The notes under the pieces were generated by a model. That model searched no databases. It worked only from the letters and a program-made list of their open reading frames with translations, and was not told the DNA's origin. The translations under genes and the position numbers were made by a program. 64,000 nucleotides of DNA, taken from contig JAJEKV010000030.1 of NCBI GenBank assembly GCA_021234155.1, positions 4,760,050-4,824,049 on the forward strand, in the 5' to 3' direction. Source of the DNA: Isoetes taiwanensis (lineage: Eukaryota > Streptophyta > Lycopodiopsida > Isoetales > Isoetaceae). Position 1 is the first letter of the stretch. Each line of letters begins with the position of its first letter. This document shows, in pieces, positions 52,267-64,000 of the stretch.

Positions 52267-54719
52267 TATTTTAACCTGAAGTTTTGAGACAACAATGATC
52301 TTGCAATTTCCAGGCTTTCGACGTTTTCAATGACCATTAGTTTTTTTTTTCTATTGATTTGAATGACCTTGCAATTTTTTTTTTATGAGGGGATACAAGA
52401 CAAAGTTCTAAATAATGAAAAGATAGCTGAAAAAACAAACCATGCCTTTTCCAATTTTGATGACCTTTCAATTTTTTTTTAAAGAGGGAAATGTATTGAG
52501 GATCTTGGATAGAGTGGTTCAAAAAAAGATGGGAGGCTGGATTGTGGCTGAAAAAAAGTGGGATCTTGGATGGAGTGGTTCAAAAAACAAGGAGATATTA
52601 GAATACGTTTTGTATTCGAGAATAGGTTTCGAGGGATAAGTGTTTTCTGCGAAGTCTGCTCAGAAGGCGTCTCTATAGAAACCTCGAGCTCGTTCGGTGT
52701 GGCCATGGCTTTTGGTATGGGTTTTACCTACATGGTAAGCTAGGTGGCTACAACAAGATTAAACAAGGACACAAATATTTTTACATCCGAGGTTATGCTT
52801 ACCATGTCGGCTCTGGAGCTCAGGCTCATGTCGGCTTACGCCTGCAAATCACGGATTTTGCAAACCAGCTCGCCGCCCACCTCATTGATCTTTGTGCGCA
52901 AAGGGAGGTCTGTCAAAATGGGTGATCTTTGAGCGGGTCTTTGTGCGCAAGGGTCTTGAGATGTCTTTGTCAAAACAGGAGATCTTTATGCGCAAGGAGA
53001 TACGCAAGCAGAAGAATCTCAAAGCAGTGATCTTTGAACATCATTATCTTTGGTGCTTTATTAGGTTGGTGCACTTTACTTAATCATTGCTTCTAAATTG
53101 TTTCTTTGTCGTTTGATTTGCACTAAGATTCCATGGCTTTTACGTAGGATCGTCCCCAGATTCCATGGCTTTTCGGGCTTGGAGTATGGAGATACATTTA
53201 AGCATTCCGAGCTTGGAGTATGGAGATCACGATGAAAACTGCGTTCGTAGATGATAATGTTAGGGATGAGAGCTTGGAGCGGTTTTGGAGTGTCGAGATA
53301 AGGTTCTTTGTTGCTTTGATGGCTTAGGAAATGTGGATTTGAGTGAAAACCTCGGGGTTTGGTGGTCCGGGTTCTTGCCAATAGTTGCCTGAGAGAATGG
53401 ACGGATTTGCATTGATGAGCTTATGCGCCATAGGCAGTTGTGCCCTATTAGGTGTTTTCTCTAAGATTTAGCTATTCATTTTTCGACCATTTTTGGGTCG
53501 TTTCCATTATTTCCTAAAACTTTGTTGTCGAGAAACGTTTATAGGATTTCAGAAAGAAATCTATGGCTTGGCTTCTGTGTCGCAGGCTCCTTTTCATGAA
53601 TAATAATAGGATTTATGAAGCAGCAGCACATGCTATTCGAGGGTTTCATGTTGGAAGCTTCGGAAATTATTACATTTTCATAACATGGGTGGAAATTACC
53701 ACGAAAATCTGGTCCTTTATTCCCTGCATTGGTGTGCATCACGGAATGCTTGGTGAGAAGGAATCATATGTCCCGGCCCGGCTTCATCATCGAGGGAAAA
53801 GCATTTTGCTTTTATTATAGATGTGGTTCATTTTGAGACTTTGTTTCTCTAACATTCTAACAGATTTGAGACAAAATTGATGGGCCTATTTGGAAGTCTG
53901 CCTTCTGACAAAGCGATGAAGGTTTGCTCCAAAGGCGATGCAACTTGACAGCACTATCTTAGTATTACCTTATGTTTACGTGTTCTGATCTTTGTGACAT
54001 TTGCTTATGACGGTTCCGCGAGGCTCTCAATAATTGTAGTCTTTGTAGAAAGTACTTGAAAGAATATGTCTCTTGAGGATGTAGGCTAGAAGCTAGATCT
54101 TAAAATGGAAATAGTATTTTTTGTGGATTACGAAGAAAATAGTATTATTGTGTGCTTCACGGATTCTTTTTGTAGTTCTAATTTCAACAGGTTGGAACTT
54201 CGCCGACCAATGTGCACATTGCAGCATGCTTGAATTTCAAATCCGAGGGGTTTGGTGGGGATGCAAGAATCGCTTTGTTTTAAATCTGAGAACATGTGAC
54301 ATTCTTGGTGTATTTATGTATTATGTAAAATGGTTTATAAGGCTTTTCACGGGGGTGAATACTTTTGGCGGCACCGGTTAAATCCTTAAAATAACAATAA
54401 TTCTGTGAAGCAAAAAGCTTCGATCAGTAGCGACAAAGATATTAATCATCGAGCATAATAAAGGTGAAGGCATGTGTAGGCTGAAGAATGCACTGGTGAT
54501 GTCGATGACCACTAGAATGAGCCATAGATGATGGACAACTTCGAACTTCGTTTGCATCATGATTGCTTGTCGTGGCCACTACTACATTTCTTCAGTTACT
54601 TTTTGAATATCTCAGGTTCATCAAATCTCCATCCATTCTTCAAAAGGATTTGAGAATACAAGTTGACAATTTTAACAGTGTGGGGTGCTCTAACCTTAAT
54701 ACATAGGCAACATGTTGTT
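52267..54719. other. Stretch without an identified gene
   Basis: It contains short tandem duplications: GATCTTGGAT.GAGTGGTTC twice (52,499 and 52,562), a GATCTTTGTGCGCAA word several times (52,885-53,000) that gives repeated FVRKG peptides, and GAGCTTGGAGTATGGAGAT-like units near 53,180-53,230. A frame open at 52,892-53,083 is lysine-rich. No family recognised. Confidence 0.4.
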
Positions 54720-54890
54720 TTTAGAATACACATTTGATTTCTTAGAAAGCCAAAGGTGTATTCGAACCATTTGCTTTCTTAGGAAATTAAAGAAGTGTAT
54801 TCGAGATACACTTTTGCCTCTCACGAAAATCAAAGTGTATTCTGGAATACATACTTTGTTTTTAGAAAGCTAGAAGTGTATTCAAGTAAT
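54720..54890. repeat. Second GTGTATTC palindrome cluster
   Basis: 54,793-54,813: arms AAGTGTAT / ATACACTT. 54,832-54,857: arms AAAGTGTATTC / GAATACatACTTT. Partial units lie on both sides. This is the same motif as at 52,170-52,266, 2.5 kb away. Confidence 0.8.
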
Positions 54891-55394
54891 ACTACACTAA
54901 CTACATTTTTTTGTTTTATGTGCCCTAGTGTTCATTTTGTTTGCTTGATTATTTTCTTGTTTCTTATTGACCAATAGATGCGTCATAACATGTCAAACAT
55001 GTTTGATGGAACAACTAAATGTGGAGACTTGGGACGGATACCCGGTTGCAGCGTCGTGAAGCATATTGTTCAATATGCACCAAATTTGGAAGGTGCCAAG
55101 TGTATGCTGAAAAATTTAAAGGGAAATAATAATTATTTTTTTTCTTCCCTATTTTGATGTTTTGATGTATCTCACTTTCAGAGATTATGTGTATTCATGT
55201 CTACATTTTGCCATTTTCAAGGGTGTTTCTTTTTACCAAAACAAACTTGTCATGTGAGGGGTCAAAATGAGGGGAAAAAAGTGCGAACCTTCTGAAATTT
55301 TCAGGGTTTATCCAAAAGGCCAATTTAAGAGCATGGTATTTTTAAAGGGAATCTTTGAAGCTGAGGTGCTGCAACACTCCGTTTAATTCTAACC
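54891..55394. other. Spacer without recognised features
   Basis: AT-rich; nothing supported. Confidence 0.4.
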
Positions 55395-55493
55395 TTGACA
55401 GTGATTCCTAAATTACAGAACATTCTAAAACTTGTTGAACAATTTGGAACTTTTCGGAAGAATTTTCTTAGATCCCCCCTAGATTCTCTTATG

Positions 55494-55560
55494 TTCTAGA
55501 ACTTTCTAGAAGATTCTCGAACTTTTCTAGAGCCTTCGAACATTCTAGAACATTCCTGAA
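55494..55560. promoter_or_regulatory. Heat-shock-element-like array in copy 5
   Basis: TTC at 55,494, 55,504 and 55,514 alternates with GAA at 55,499, 55,509 and 55,519: six pentamers in perfect register. After a one-base slip come TTC 55,535 with GAA 55,538, then TTC 55,543 / GAA 55,548 / TTC 55,553 / GAA 55,558 in register. Heat-shock factor binding is inferred from the pattern only. Confidence 0.5.
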
Positions 55561-55649
55561 CTAGCTGAATGTTATAGTATATTTTATCTTAATGGGAATA
55601 TTACCCTTAAGTTTATTTGAAACATAAATTCTTCATGGAGATTAATGCT

Positions 55650-55706
55650 TGGTCTAGTGAGTTGGGAGGAGAATGGGGGTTGGGGTGTGGCCCGGGGTTC
55701 GAATCC
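55650..55706 (+). promoter_or_regulatory. tRNA-like pol III boxes in copy 5
   Basis: TTGGTCTAGTGAGTTGG (from 55,649) matches an A-box with one extra base. GGTTCGAATCC (55,696-55,706) is an exact B-box. The 46-base distance is close to that in a tRNA gene, and GGGG...CCCC flanks the B-box as a T-arm stem would. No anticodon arm or acceptor stem can be folded with confidence, so this is a SINE-like promoter rather than a tRNA gene. Confidence 0.6.
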
Positions 55707-56073
55707 CCCCACAACATAAAAATTTTAAAAGCCTTTTCTAAGGGATGAGCATTCAGCTTGGGCGTAGGATCTGGACTCGATCAAGGGTCGAGATCTCACG
55801 CAACATGAGCCATAGGATCTGTGCATATAATTCCCAAAAGTCATGTACCCAGGTAGGATATTGTCCCCAAACAGCATTGAGTGAAGTAGGATCTCGGACC
55901 GGCGATGAGGATCAAATCAACTTCCGGACCGTAGGATCGGCGTCTACTCACGAATTATATATAAACTCCCAAGCCATGCAGTAGTAGGATATGTCCCAAG
56001 CCGCGTGGCCGTCGGATCTCGAGCGGGCCCAGTCAGGATAAAAGCAGCGACAAACATAAGAACACTATATAGA

Positions 56074-56074
<1 letters not shown>

Positions 56075-56159
<85 letters not shown>
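56075..56159. repeat. (TA)n tract
   Basis: Eighty-five bases of TA, followed by a TCTTTC pyrimidine stretch leading to the direct repeat of the last retroelement. Confidence 0.95.
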
Positions 56160-56162
<3 letters not shown>

Positions 56163-56209
56163 TTTCTTTCTCTTTCTGCCATATATATATATCTCTACTC
56201 TGGCGATAC

Positions 56210-57150
56210 TAGGATCTAATCCCCGCTTAACACCTTTTACTCCAAACATTTAGCCCTCGTTAGTGCCCGAGCCCAAGTGCATACGAAGCGTTGCGGGAGC
56301 TATACCATCGATAGCAGAGTTCTACATCTTTGTTTTGTATTGCAAACATAATCTGTTTTATTGGCTTGAGTCATTAGAATCTACCTTCTTTATACCCTAG
56401 ACTTCCCTCATAGAAGAAAAGTTATGATCTGGCTGGCAAAAACTCTGGCTTCAAGAAGATTAGATCATAGCGGCATAATGGGAATATAAAACCCTAAGGA
56501 TAAACATACCAAGCCTATGCATTATGAAGAAAGTTACTCATAACTCCAAGCATAGCCGCTCCAAGGTTATGAATGGTCATCGAGAACAAAGAGTAAAGCC
56601 ATTGGGCATTTTAATGTCATTTTGCCCACATATTTGGATTGTTTGTCCCGAGCGGTGGTGACACTTTGGCTGAGACATCTCTATCCAGGGGCAGCTAAAC
56701 AATAAATTATAACCCTTCACCTAAAGATGTGCATAAAATACAGCTTTTGCCCATTATTGGGTCCATGATTTTGCATTAGGCCAAAAAGTATATTATTATT
56801 ACATTTTATGTGATTCTAATTTCAGAAAACTTTGAGTCAAGACACTTAATGATGGCAAAATATCACATTGAAATTATTGCAAAAGCCATTAGCGTATAAA
56901 CGAGAAAAGGTTTTCACAGTTTGAGCAAATATGTATCCTATTATGTCAAGTTCCATTGTTTTGAGAATCTGATTTTCATCGAGACATATTCTAAGTTAAG
57001 AGCGTCATCAAAAGGTAGATCTTTTTCCACGGTGATTCATCTATCCAACAAGCGAGAGAAAATCCCGGAAGAAAAACTTATGCATGTCGCATGTGCCGTA
57101 TTAATGCCTTGAAGGTCGGATGTAACCTATAGAAGCGAAATATTTCCAAA
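56210..57150. repeat. Terminal direct repeat, left copy
   Basis: Starts near GATACTAGGATC after (TA)n and a pyrimidine stretch. Differences from the right copy are mostly short indels. The inner boundary cannot be placed because the right copy is truncated by the window. Confidence 0.7.
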
Positions 57151-58800
57151 AATATATCCTTATTTGGTAATTTTTTTGAAGCATTGAACTTCGATCCAAC
57201 ACTGACCATGGTGCTTGATTCAAAAGCGGTACCATTTTCCACATCCACAAAAGAGTGGGTTAGACATGTTACACGTCCAACCATTCAAAAGTTAGCTACA
57301 TGGAGTGGCGAGAAAGTTAGCGGGTAAAGCAAAGAAAAACCGATTTTCATCCTTTCCTTTTAGTGTAGAAAGAAATCATAAAGCGAAACCATAAATGTAA
57401 GTCAGAGTTTTTATTGGACGCTGTTTTGCCTGGCCTATGTGCGCCAAAGGAAATTTTCCTGTTTGTCATATTTACTATTTAACTTCGGAAACTCAAGAGC
57501 TAAGGCCTAAAAATCTTAGCATTATAAACAGCGAGGAGCGATAAACCATTTCCGGCTCTTCTAGTTTAGTTATATAGGCGTTTAGATGTAGCTTATAGGC
57601 TTATCTGGATAAACGGTCTGCGGATGGATAGAAAATCCTCATTGACTCGAAATTATAGACAATGGCCGGAACCTCATCAAAGGCGAATGCGGTTCCAGTC
57701 AAATCTTCAGCATTTCCGCGATTAATAGCGATCTCGGATTCTCATAGGCCAGGTGTGGAGATGTCGTATTTCAGCCCTCGCCATTTTGCTGCTCTGGCTA
57801 CGGCTGACGAATGACGTGCTAGCATCAAAATTCTTGTTTCTACTACTAGAAATTGCGCGGTTTTACTCCAAAGTGCACCCTTTTCTCTCACTCGTTTCTT
57901 GCTCGGAGGGCCGACGACCCTGGTGCCATCTTCTCCTAAAGCCGAGCTTCTCGATGGCGCCCTAGGTTTTAAGCGAATTTATTATCACCGAAATTCACAA
58001 AGCGAGAGGAAAGATAGCATACCTTTGCATTTGCGGGGTCCATGGCCGACCATAAAATCATTTAATCACCTTAGAGTAGGAACCATTAAGGAGATGGCCT
58101 AAAATCTTCCTGAAATCTAAGAAATGAATTGTTATGTGAAATATTTCTAGGATTACGCAATATTCTCATATATAGGCAGTCGAAGCATATTATTTTCTCA
58201 ATTGAAAAAGTAGTAGTGGGATCTAGGTCCCAGTTTGTTTTAAGTGGCTAAATGTTGGTCGCCGAAAACTAAGAGTCATAAGCCGCCACACCCGAGGGGT
58301 CAGCATTCTCAAAAGGTTAGAACCCATAGTGTAAGTTATGAAGTGCACATATATATCTTATTTGCCAGCAGGATGTGACACAAGCAGGGGAGAATATGGA
58401 GATTATGTCAGCACATTAGGTGGTTGTACAATGGTCGTGAATGACAAAATACCACCTTCCAAAGGTACATGAAGGTGTGATAAGACTCCTAACGACACCC
58501 ATTTCTGGCGCATAGAAGACCACGACTTTAGTGTATCCAAATTTGGCTAGGTATTTTCGAAACTTTCATACACCATGACTGACTAAATGGCGATGCTGAA
58601 ACAACCAATTTATATATATTTATATGTATATATACTTTCACCTCCTTAAGCGGATAGTAGGGTCTTTGGTTTCGTCCTTACGCCCAATTCTTTCATTTTA
58701 TTAGCACTACATAAGTACTAGGTAGGCGGGGTTACTAGCGGTGCTGCTAGGACCCCTACTACCCATATAAATACAAAATCTTAAAAATGATGCGATATTC
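57151..58800 (-). other. 3' part of the retroelement, not resolved
   Basis: No clear domain on either strand. Open frames are short and overlap antiparallel. 58,620-58,765 has a short TA-rich stretch, then GTAGGGTC ... GCTAGGACCCCTAC, which can pair. I looked for a GIY-YIG endonuclease after the RT, as in some Penelope-like elements, and did not see one. Confidence 0.35.
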
Positions 58801-60040
58801 CTCCGAGGAAATCTAAAAGCTAGAATTAAGATGGCCGAAAATAATTAGAGTATGTACACGTAGTGCACCGGTAGCAAAAGCCTTAGCGAGGGTCCCCAGC
58901 ATTGAAGTTAGGCCGGGGAAAGTCTTGTTTGAGAACCTTCTCTACATTCTTAAAGATAGTTCTCTTGTCAAAGCCGGATTCATCCGCGAAACAATCCATA
59001 ATTTTGAATAGGTCTTTTTAGCTAGCCTTCAATTTCTTGTGAACATAAAGAAATTTGGGCATAACTTGACAAACCACCTTCTTGGCGAAAGTCGCGATTA
59101 CGCATTTGTCGACCATCCGCGTATTTCTTGGCGACAAAGGCCAAAGTCTCTCTTTATCATATTTGGAGGTTACAAACACACCTATAGCGGCGTTCCAAGA
59201 TATGAATCTTCATCTTGAGGAAACAAGCGGAGTCATCCCCAACACCTTTACTTTGTAACACCACGATGAAATCTTTTGTCTCATTCTTAATTTCAATAAA
59301 GTTAAGGTCATAAATCCAAGGTCTTTTTGCTTATCCAAGAACTCAAGAGGATTCCTGGTGCAAGTATTAGATCATCCATATATCTAAGAACTATTAAATC
59401 ACGGCAATATCACGAGGTATCGCCCTTTCCTTGCAGGTCTTAGGATGAAATTTAACTCATTCAAGCTAAATACAAATTGCACCAATTTGGTGAAGATGAG
59501 AAACCCATCGGTATCTTAGCATTGTTGTTTCAGTGCTGCCATTATTGCATAACCAGCAGGTTTTCTAATAACCATTCATTGCTGTTAAATGAGGGTTAAT
59601 TACGGTCATTTAACATTGAGGTTGCTTATCACGTGATCCCATTTGTAGTCAAACTCAAGACTAGTATTACCCCGCCCGGGGTTTTAATCCATAATTTGTT
59701 ATTCTTGTAGGCTGACTAATGCCGGTAAATTAATGACATCCCTCGCTGGCACGGCACTATCGATCTCACCATCTGAGGTATACATTCATAACATTTTGTC
59801 ACATCGCGACAAACAAGCTAAAGATCACCCGAGGAAGATTAAAGGGCGGCGTCGTAAGCCGAATTGATCATCAATTTGGATAGGTTTTCCCACAAAAGAT
59901 TTGAAACTTCTTACAAAGGGTCCTAAGACCTCGGGCGAGATATCGAATACTTTTAAAGGCAAAGCGTTATCAAGCTAGCAATATGCTCGAGAAAAAATTG
60001 AATTATTATTGCATTTTGTTGATCAATGAAAGCTATTTTT
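58801..60040 (-). pseudogene. Reverse transcriptase, frame broken
   Basis: In minus-strand order: VGKPIQIDDQFGL (about 59,870-59,905); RT motif B as IPMGFSSSPNWCNLYL (59,465-59,514); a connecting part with FILRPARKGRYLVILP (59,405-59,455); motif C as RYMDDL (59,370-59,388), whose two aspartates would bind the catalytic metal; then LNFIEIKNETKDF and a VFVTSKYDKERLW string (59,130-59,300). The motifs lie in different frames, separated by single-base slips and stops. RYMDDL with an IPMG...SP motif B suits Penelope-like or an unclassified RT group better than Gypsy, Copia or LINE. Breaks may be real or consensus error. Confidence 0.6.
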
Positions 60041-63000
60041 ATGGGCTTTGTAGATGCGAATGCGGTAGTGGTAAAGGTAGGCCGCGAGGAGTAGAGGTGC
60101 TAGGATTTATGTCACGGTTAATGGCGAGATTTCAATAACGTGAATAACCACGACGCTCCATGCGAATGTCCTTCTGACTTTCGGAGGACATAAAAATCCG
60201 GGCTGGCGGTCGTTCAAACTAAAGTGTAGCTAATTGTGGCACATGGCTTCGAGGTTGTTCTTCAACTGTCAAGCGCCAGCTATGTAAGGTACAACCACCA
60301 TTTTGTTTTTAACTGCTATTAGGTCTTCCATAAATCAGTAGTGTTTGATTTTACCTTCTGTCGAGTGAAGGTACTCTTTCATCATGCCATAAGCCATTTT
60401 ACAAGGCGTCCATATATTTGTATCTGCCTCATCGATGGGTTTTGTATAAACCATGAAGAGAATGAAAAAAGATCTCAAAACTTTTTCCTGGCTGTCTTCA
60501 TACACTCATTTATATTGAGAGTCGATGGGGTATATAGTTTAACCGCTTTCGTAAAAGCGTCAATTCATTATGATGTTTATATCATATCGGTCCTCTGAAT
60601 CTGATTGGGTATATCAGCAAAGATGAAAGGTTTGTATCGTGATCCATTAACTTAGGAATTATTTCCACCCAATCGAGTCTTTGTCTAGTGCCTTTGTTCG
60701 CTTCCTCCTCCACAAAGAGAGGTACTACTTTTCTAATGAGTCGCGGATGGCATCCATTAAGTCTAGATGTATAGACAAGATGGATAAAGTGATCTTCTTT
60801 TCTTATTACTCACTCCAAGATCCCTATCCGGTTATTAACATCTTTATGGCTATACCATCTAGTGGGCCTCTCTACAAATTCTGTTTAATGGAAGATCTAC
60901 AGATAGAAAGGGAATATATGTAAGCTTGAGACATTTTTTTCCCTAACATTAACAAATGGTGTTGTATTTGAATCTGCATGGGTCACTTTTATGGGAGCTC
61001 AAATCGGGTCTGGAGTGCATTACAATGGTAGTATTATCCTCCTTCATAAAACAGCGTTTGTTTATGAATCCAGTGTAGCCACCGTTTAGGAATGAGGATG
61101 GTGTAAGCAAAAAGGCGTGTGAAGTAAAGGCGGTGACTATTAGCGTTATATACAAAACAAGTCCATGTGCAAAAGTCCAGCGTATTTAAGCGTCTTTGAG
61201 AAAACAAAATTGAGAGCAGAGCGATGGGGAACTTGCTTGGAAACTTCCATTCGGTGGAGTCCGCAGTTGTATGTGTGAGGAAACATCTTACGCCCATCAT
61301 TTTGCTTTTGTGACGGACAAATTCTCCACAGTGTTGATAGGTCCTGGAATAAACCGTGCTTGGAATGTTGAGCGTGCCTATATTTTTTTTAGAGCCTCAG
61401 CGATCTTTTCTAGTTCTTCTTCCATGAGCATTTACCCCGATTTGTTATTAGCATCTTGTCATGTTGTTGGATGAAAAAAGTGTATGCATTTACTCTTATT
61501 CTTTGTTTTGGGAGGTCTCCCACTTTCCGGATTCCCTTAGTTACAAAATTATGCGGATCAATCATCATTTCGTAGCTACAACCAATTGTAAAGAAATTTT
61601 TGCCATGCACTTTTCAGCGTATGTCTGCTTTTCGGATTCATTGCCGTCGGTGGCCATTTGGTGACCGCATGCCTAAATTTTGAGTAGGCCACATGGGCGA
61701 AACGGCATTGGTGGAAACATATTCAATGCTGCCGAGAAAGAGGCGTGTAGGCAGTCCTTTTTAGGTGTTTGAGTTGTGAGGGATACGCACCAAATGCCTT
61801 GGGTAAACCATCAATGATATTTTCATTGCATTTATTATTGAGGGCATGTCACCGAGCACGCGAAATATGGGCTAAAAGACCTCCATATTTTTTCAGTTAT
61901 AATCTGCTGGGCCACGACCGGTACCATATGGTTTTGATTAATGTGATTTCCATTGGGGCATGTGCACTCTTTCTCAAATGCCCTCATGTCAAGGGGCGTC
62001 AATTTTTGGTCTTGTCCCAGTATACCGACCTTATCGGTTTTTATAGAGTTCATAATAGTGTATCGTTGATAACCGATACATGAACTTCCAAGAAGTTTCG
62101 AGAAATAGGTGCGAGTCCCTAAGTTGCGCTGCCGAGACTTGGTCATATTCTTCGTAATGCTTCACGGTATGTGATAAGCATGGGGAAAAAGCTGGTGAGT
62201 GAATCAAGTGTGTCCTCCACGTGCCGCAGCGTTGTTGACTGATTCACTTTGTGTGAAATTTTGCATAGCTGCGCTGCGGTTCTCTATCTTTTTCTTTCTC
62301 TTGGGATTAGGTCCATGGCCTTCCTTCTTGAAAGGCAATTTGTTTCAGGATAGGGCCTTCGAGGGGTATTTGTCCGCTTTTTGAAAGGTATTTCTTTAGC
62401 TTTACCTTTTTGTCTTTATTGCTTTTTATTTGCTTTTGTTGGAATTGTAACACTCCTTCATTCACCCGCCTTCTATTTTTCCAAAAAGTTAACTGCACGG
62501 AATTGCATATCCAATTGTGGTGCCGCTTTCCGAAGTATGTCTTACATTCTTATGTGACATCTTCAATATTTTCAAGTGAAATTTACCGGGGGCTTTTCAT
62601 CTTGAGGGGCAAGTATTCCCGACCATTTCTAAAATTTTGAATCAGATTTGACTTGGTGATCTTCGCGGTCAGGTGATGCTCTTCGGTAATATTAATGATT
62701 TTGCTATGCATGCCTCATGATTAAAGGCTGATAAAAATAACTGTTTGAACAGCATTGGCGCGGCGCCGGTTGTTGACCCAAGTTTCCTAAGTTAAGTCAA
62801 CAGCTTCATTAGTTGATTCGTGATGGCATTTAAATCCCATTTTAGCCATGCGTAAAATGGTTACATGTGTTTTACATCTTGTTCGGTGTGATTGAAAATT
62901 TAAAAACATGTCGCCATATGTTGACAATCATATTTAAAGCGTGTTAACAAACTCTCATATGCCTAGTGCATACGCCGGGGCCATTAGAATTAAGCATGGT

Positions 63001-63044
63001 AAAGCGAAAGGCATATCACGTCACCGACGAAACCGAAGTTTGAT
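60041..63044 (-). other. 5' part of the retroelement, not resolved
   Basis: The longest minus frame (61,835-62,146, 103 codons) contains SIKTDKVGILGQDQKLTPLD and a CTCPNGNH string and looks protein-like, but I cannot name a domain. Further minus fragments lie at 61,410-61,610 and 60,949-61,300. Plus-strand frames of similar length overlap them. Confidence 0.3.
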
Positions 63045-64000
63045 GCTAATGATTACTGGATCCTAAATCACTTGGCTTTTACTCAAACATTAAACCCTCG
63101 TTAGTGCTTTGAGCCCAAATTAGCACTTTTGAATTGCCGGGCTATACCATCGATGCTGAGTTCTACATCTTGTTTGTGTATTACAAACTGAATGCTCTTG
63201 TTTTCAGTGGCGGGTCGTTACGAATCTACCTTCTTTATACCCTAGACTCCCTCGCGAGAAGAAAGTTATGATCATAACTTCAAACAAAACTCTATAGCCA
63301 AGAAAGATTAGATCATGGCATAATGGGAATATAAAACCTAGGATAAACGTGCAACCTCAGCCGGTGTGAAGAAGTTACTCATAACCAAACATGCTCGCTC
63401 CAAAGGTTATGAATGGAATCCTAATCGAGAACAAAGAGTAAAAGCCATTGGGCATTTTAAATGTCATTTTGCCCATATTTTAGTTGCTGTCTGAGAAGGG
63501 CACACTTTAAGGCGGACATCTATCAAGGGGCAAAGCTAAACAATAAATTATAACCAGCGCCTAAAGATGTGCATAAAATACAGCTTTGCCCATTATTGGG
63601 TCCATGTGATTTGCATTAGGCCAAAAGTACTATTGTGTACGTTTTATGCGGTTCCTGTTTTGAGAAAAACTTTGAGTCAGACCTTAATGATATGCAAATA
63701 TCACATTGAAATTATTGCAAAGCCATTAGCGTATAAACCCGAAAAGGTTTTCTGATTTGAGCAAATATCATACGTATCCTATTATGTCAAGTTCCCATTG
63801 TTTTGAATCTGAATTTTCATCGAACTTATATATTCTAAAATTTAAGAGCGTCATCAAAAAAGGTAGATCTTTCCACAATTGATTCATCTATCAACAAGCA
63901 GAGAGAAATCGAGAGGAGAAAAACATGTCTTGCATGTGCCATGTCGGCGAGAAAGGTCGGATGTAACCTATAGAAGCGAAATATTTCCAAAATATATCGC
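63045..64000. repeat. Terminal direct repeat, right copy (cut by window end)
   Basis: It matches 56,210-57,150 from GATTACTGGATCC onward. It stops only because the window ends, inside the shared sequence CCTATAGAAGCGAAATATTT. Confidence 0.7.

Larger units (their letters stand above)
55395..56074 (+). mobile_element. (TA)n-bounded repeat, copy 5 (3' part)
   Basis: The core end, box module and terminal segment of the family: TTCTAGAAC units (55,490-55,560), TTACCCTTAAGTTTATTTG, boxes at 55,650-55,706, AAAAGCCTTTTC then GGATGAGCATTCAGC, and CGACAAACATAAGAACA against a TA tract. The 5' part is missing. Confidence 0.7.
56210..64000 (-). mobile_element. Reverse-transcriptase retroelement with terminal direct repeats
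   Basis: A ~0.95 kb sequence at 56,210-57,150 recurs at 63,050-64,000, 6.84 kb away, at about 85% identity and with the same order of anchors (CCCTCGTTAGTGC, GCTATACCATCGAT, CATTGGGCATTTTA, AAGAGCGTCATCAAAA, GTAACCTATAGAAGCGAAAT). The second copy is cut by the window end, so its true length is unknown. RT motifs lie between them on the minus strand. The repeats do not show clean TG...CA ends. A Penelope-like element, whose tandem insertions carry pseudo-LTRs, fits as well as an ordinary LTR element; a plain tandem duplication is also possible. Confidence 0.5.

Noticed and set aside
55650-55706. A true tRNA gene at the A/B boxes
   Set aside because: No foldable anticodon arm or seven-base acceptor stem, and the sequence recurs within a longer repeat.

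Overview
The window looks like nuclear DNA of a land plant, most likely a fern or another seed-free vascular plant. It has PLS-type pentatricopeptide-repeat (PPR) coding remains with the MYGKCG / SWN.MI.AYAQ style common in those lineages, a LINE fragment, a small LTR element, long gene-poor AT-rich stretches and many (TA)n tracts. No bacterial or organellar gene set, rRNA, tRNA gene or CRISPR array was seen. The host assignment is inference.

Bases 1-20,900 read as clean sequence. They hold, in order: two families of short base-paired hairpin repeats (23-369); a 3.0 kb LTR element with no recognised gag or pol (592-3621); a PPR E-motif fragment (4200-4514); a truncated LINE 3' end (6364-6500); candidate spliced exons of one or more unrecognised genes (6840-7135, 11340-11501); a decayed, apparently retroposed gene with an FCP1/NIF-like phosphatase signature and a poly(A) tail (7773-9385, minus); a 5'-truncated LINE (12071-13560, minus); a PPR pseudogene with stops and a frameshift (13858-15217, minus); upstream candidate exons on the same strand (15449-15809); then palindromes, minisatellites and a fold-back element.

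From about 20,960 the window is repeat-dominated and noisier, with many 1-4 base indels between copies. A 162 bp (TA)n tract opens an array of four direct copies of a ~3.05 kb unit (21,125 to about 32,830). Two strongly degraded, shortened copies follow in inverted orientation, with a 100-N scaffold gap inside them, up to another (TA)n at 36,383. The stretch 36.4-47.2 kb has no gene I can recognise.

At 47.2-56.1 kb there are several copies of one repeat family bordered by (TA)n, two of them arranged as a ~2.9 kb palindrome. Each full copy combines an array of inverted TTC/GAA units matching the heat-shock-element pattern with a tRNA-like A-box/B-box pair. The last 8 kb is a reverse-transcriptase-bearing retroelement on the minus strand (motifs at 59.4-59.5 kb), bounded by direct repeats 6.84 kb apart; the second repeat runs off the window end.

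No gene here looks intact and ordinary. The most interesting signals are structural: the covarying hairpins, the (TA)n-bounded palindromes, and the pairing of HSE-like arrays with a pol III-like module. Several, above all the degraded inverted arm beside the gap, could partly be long-read assembly artefacts.
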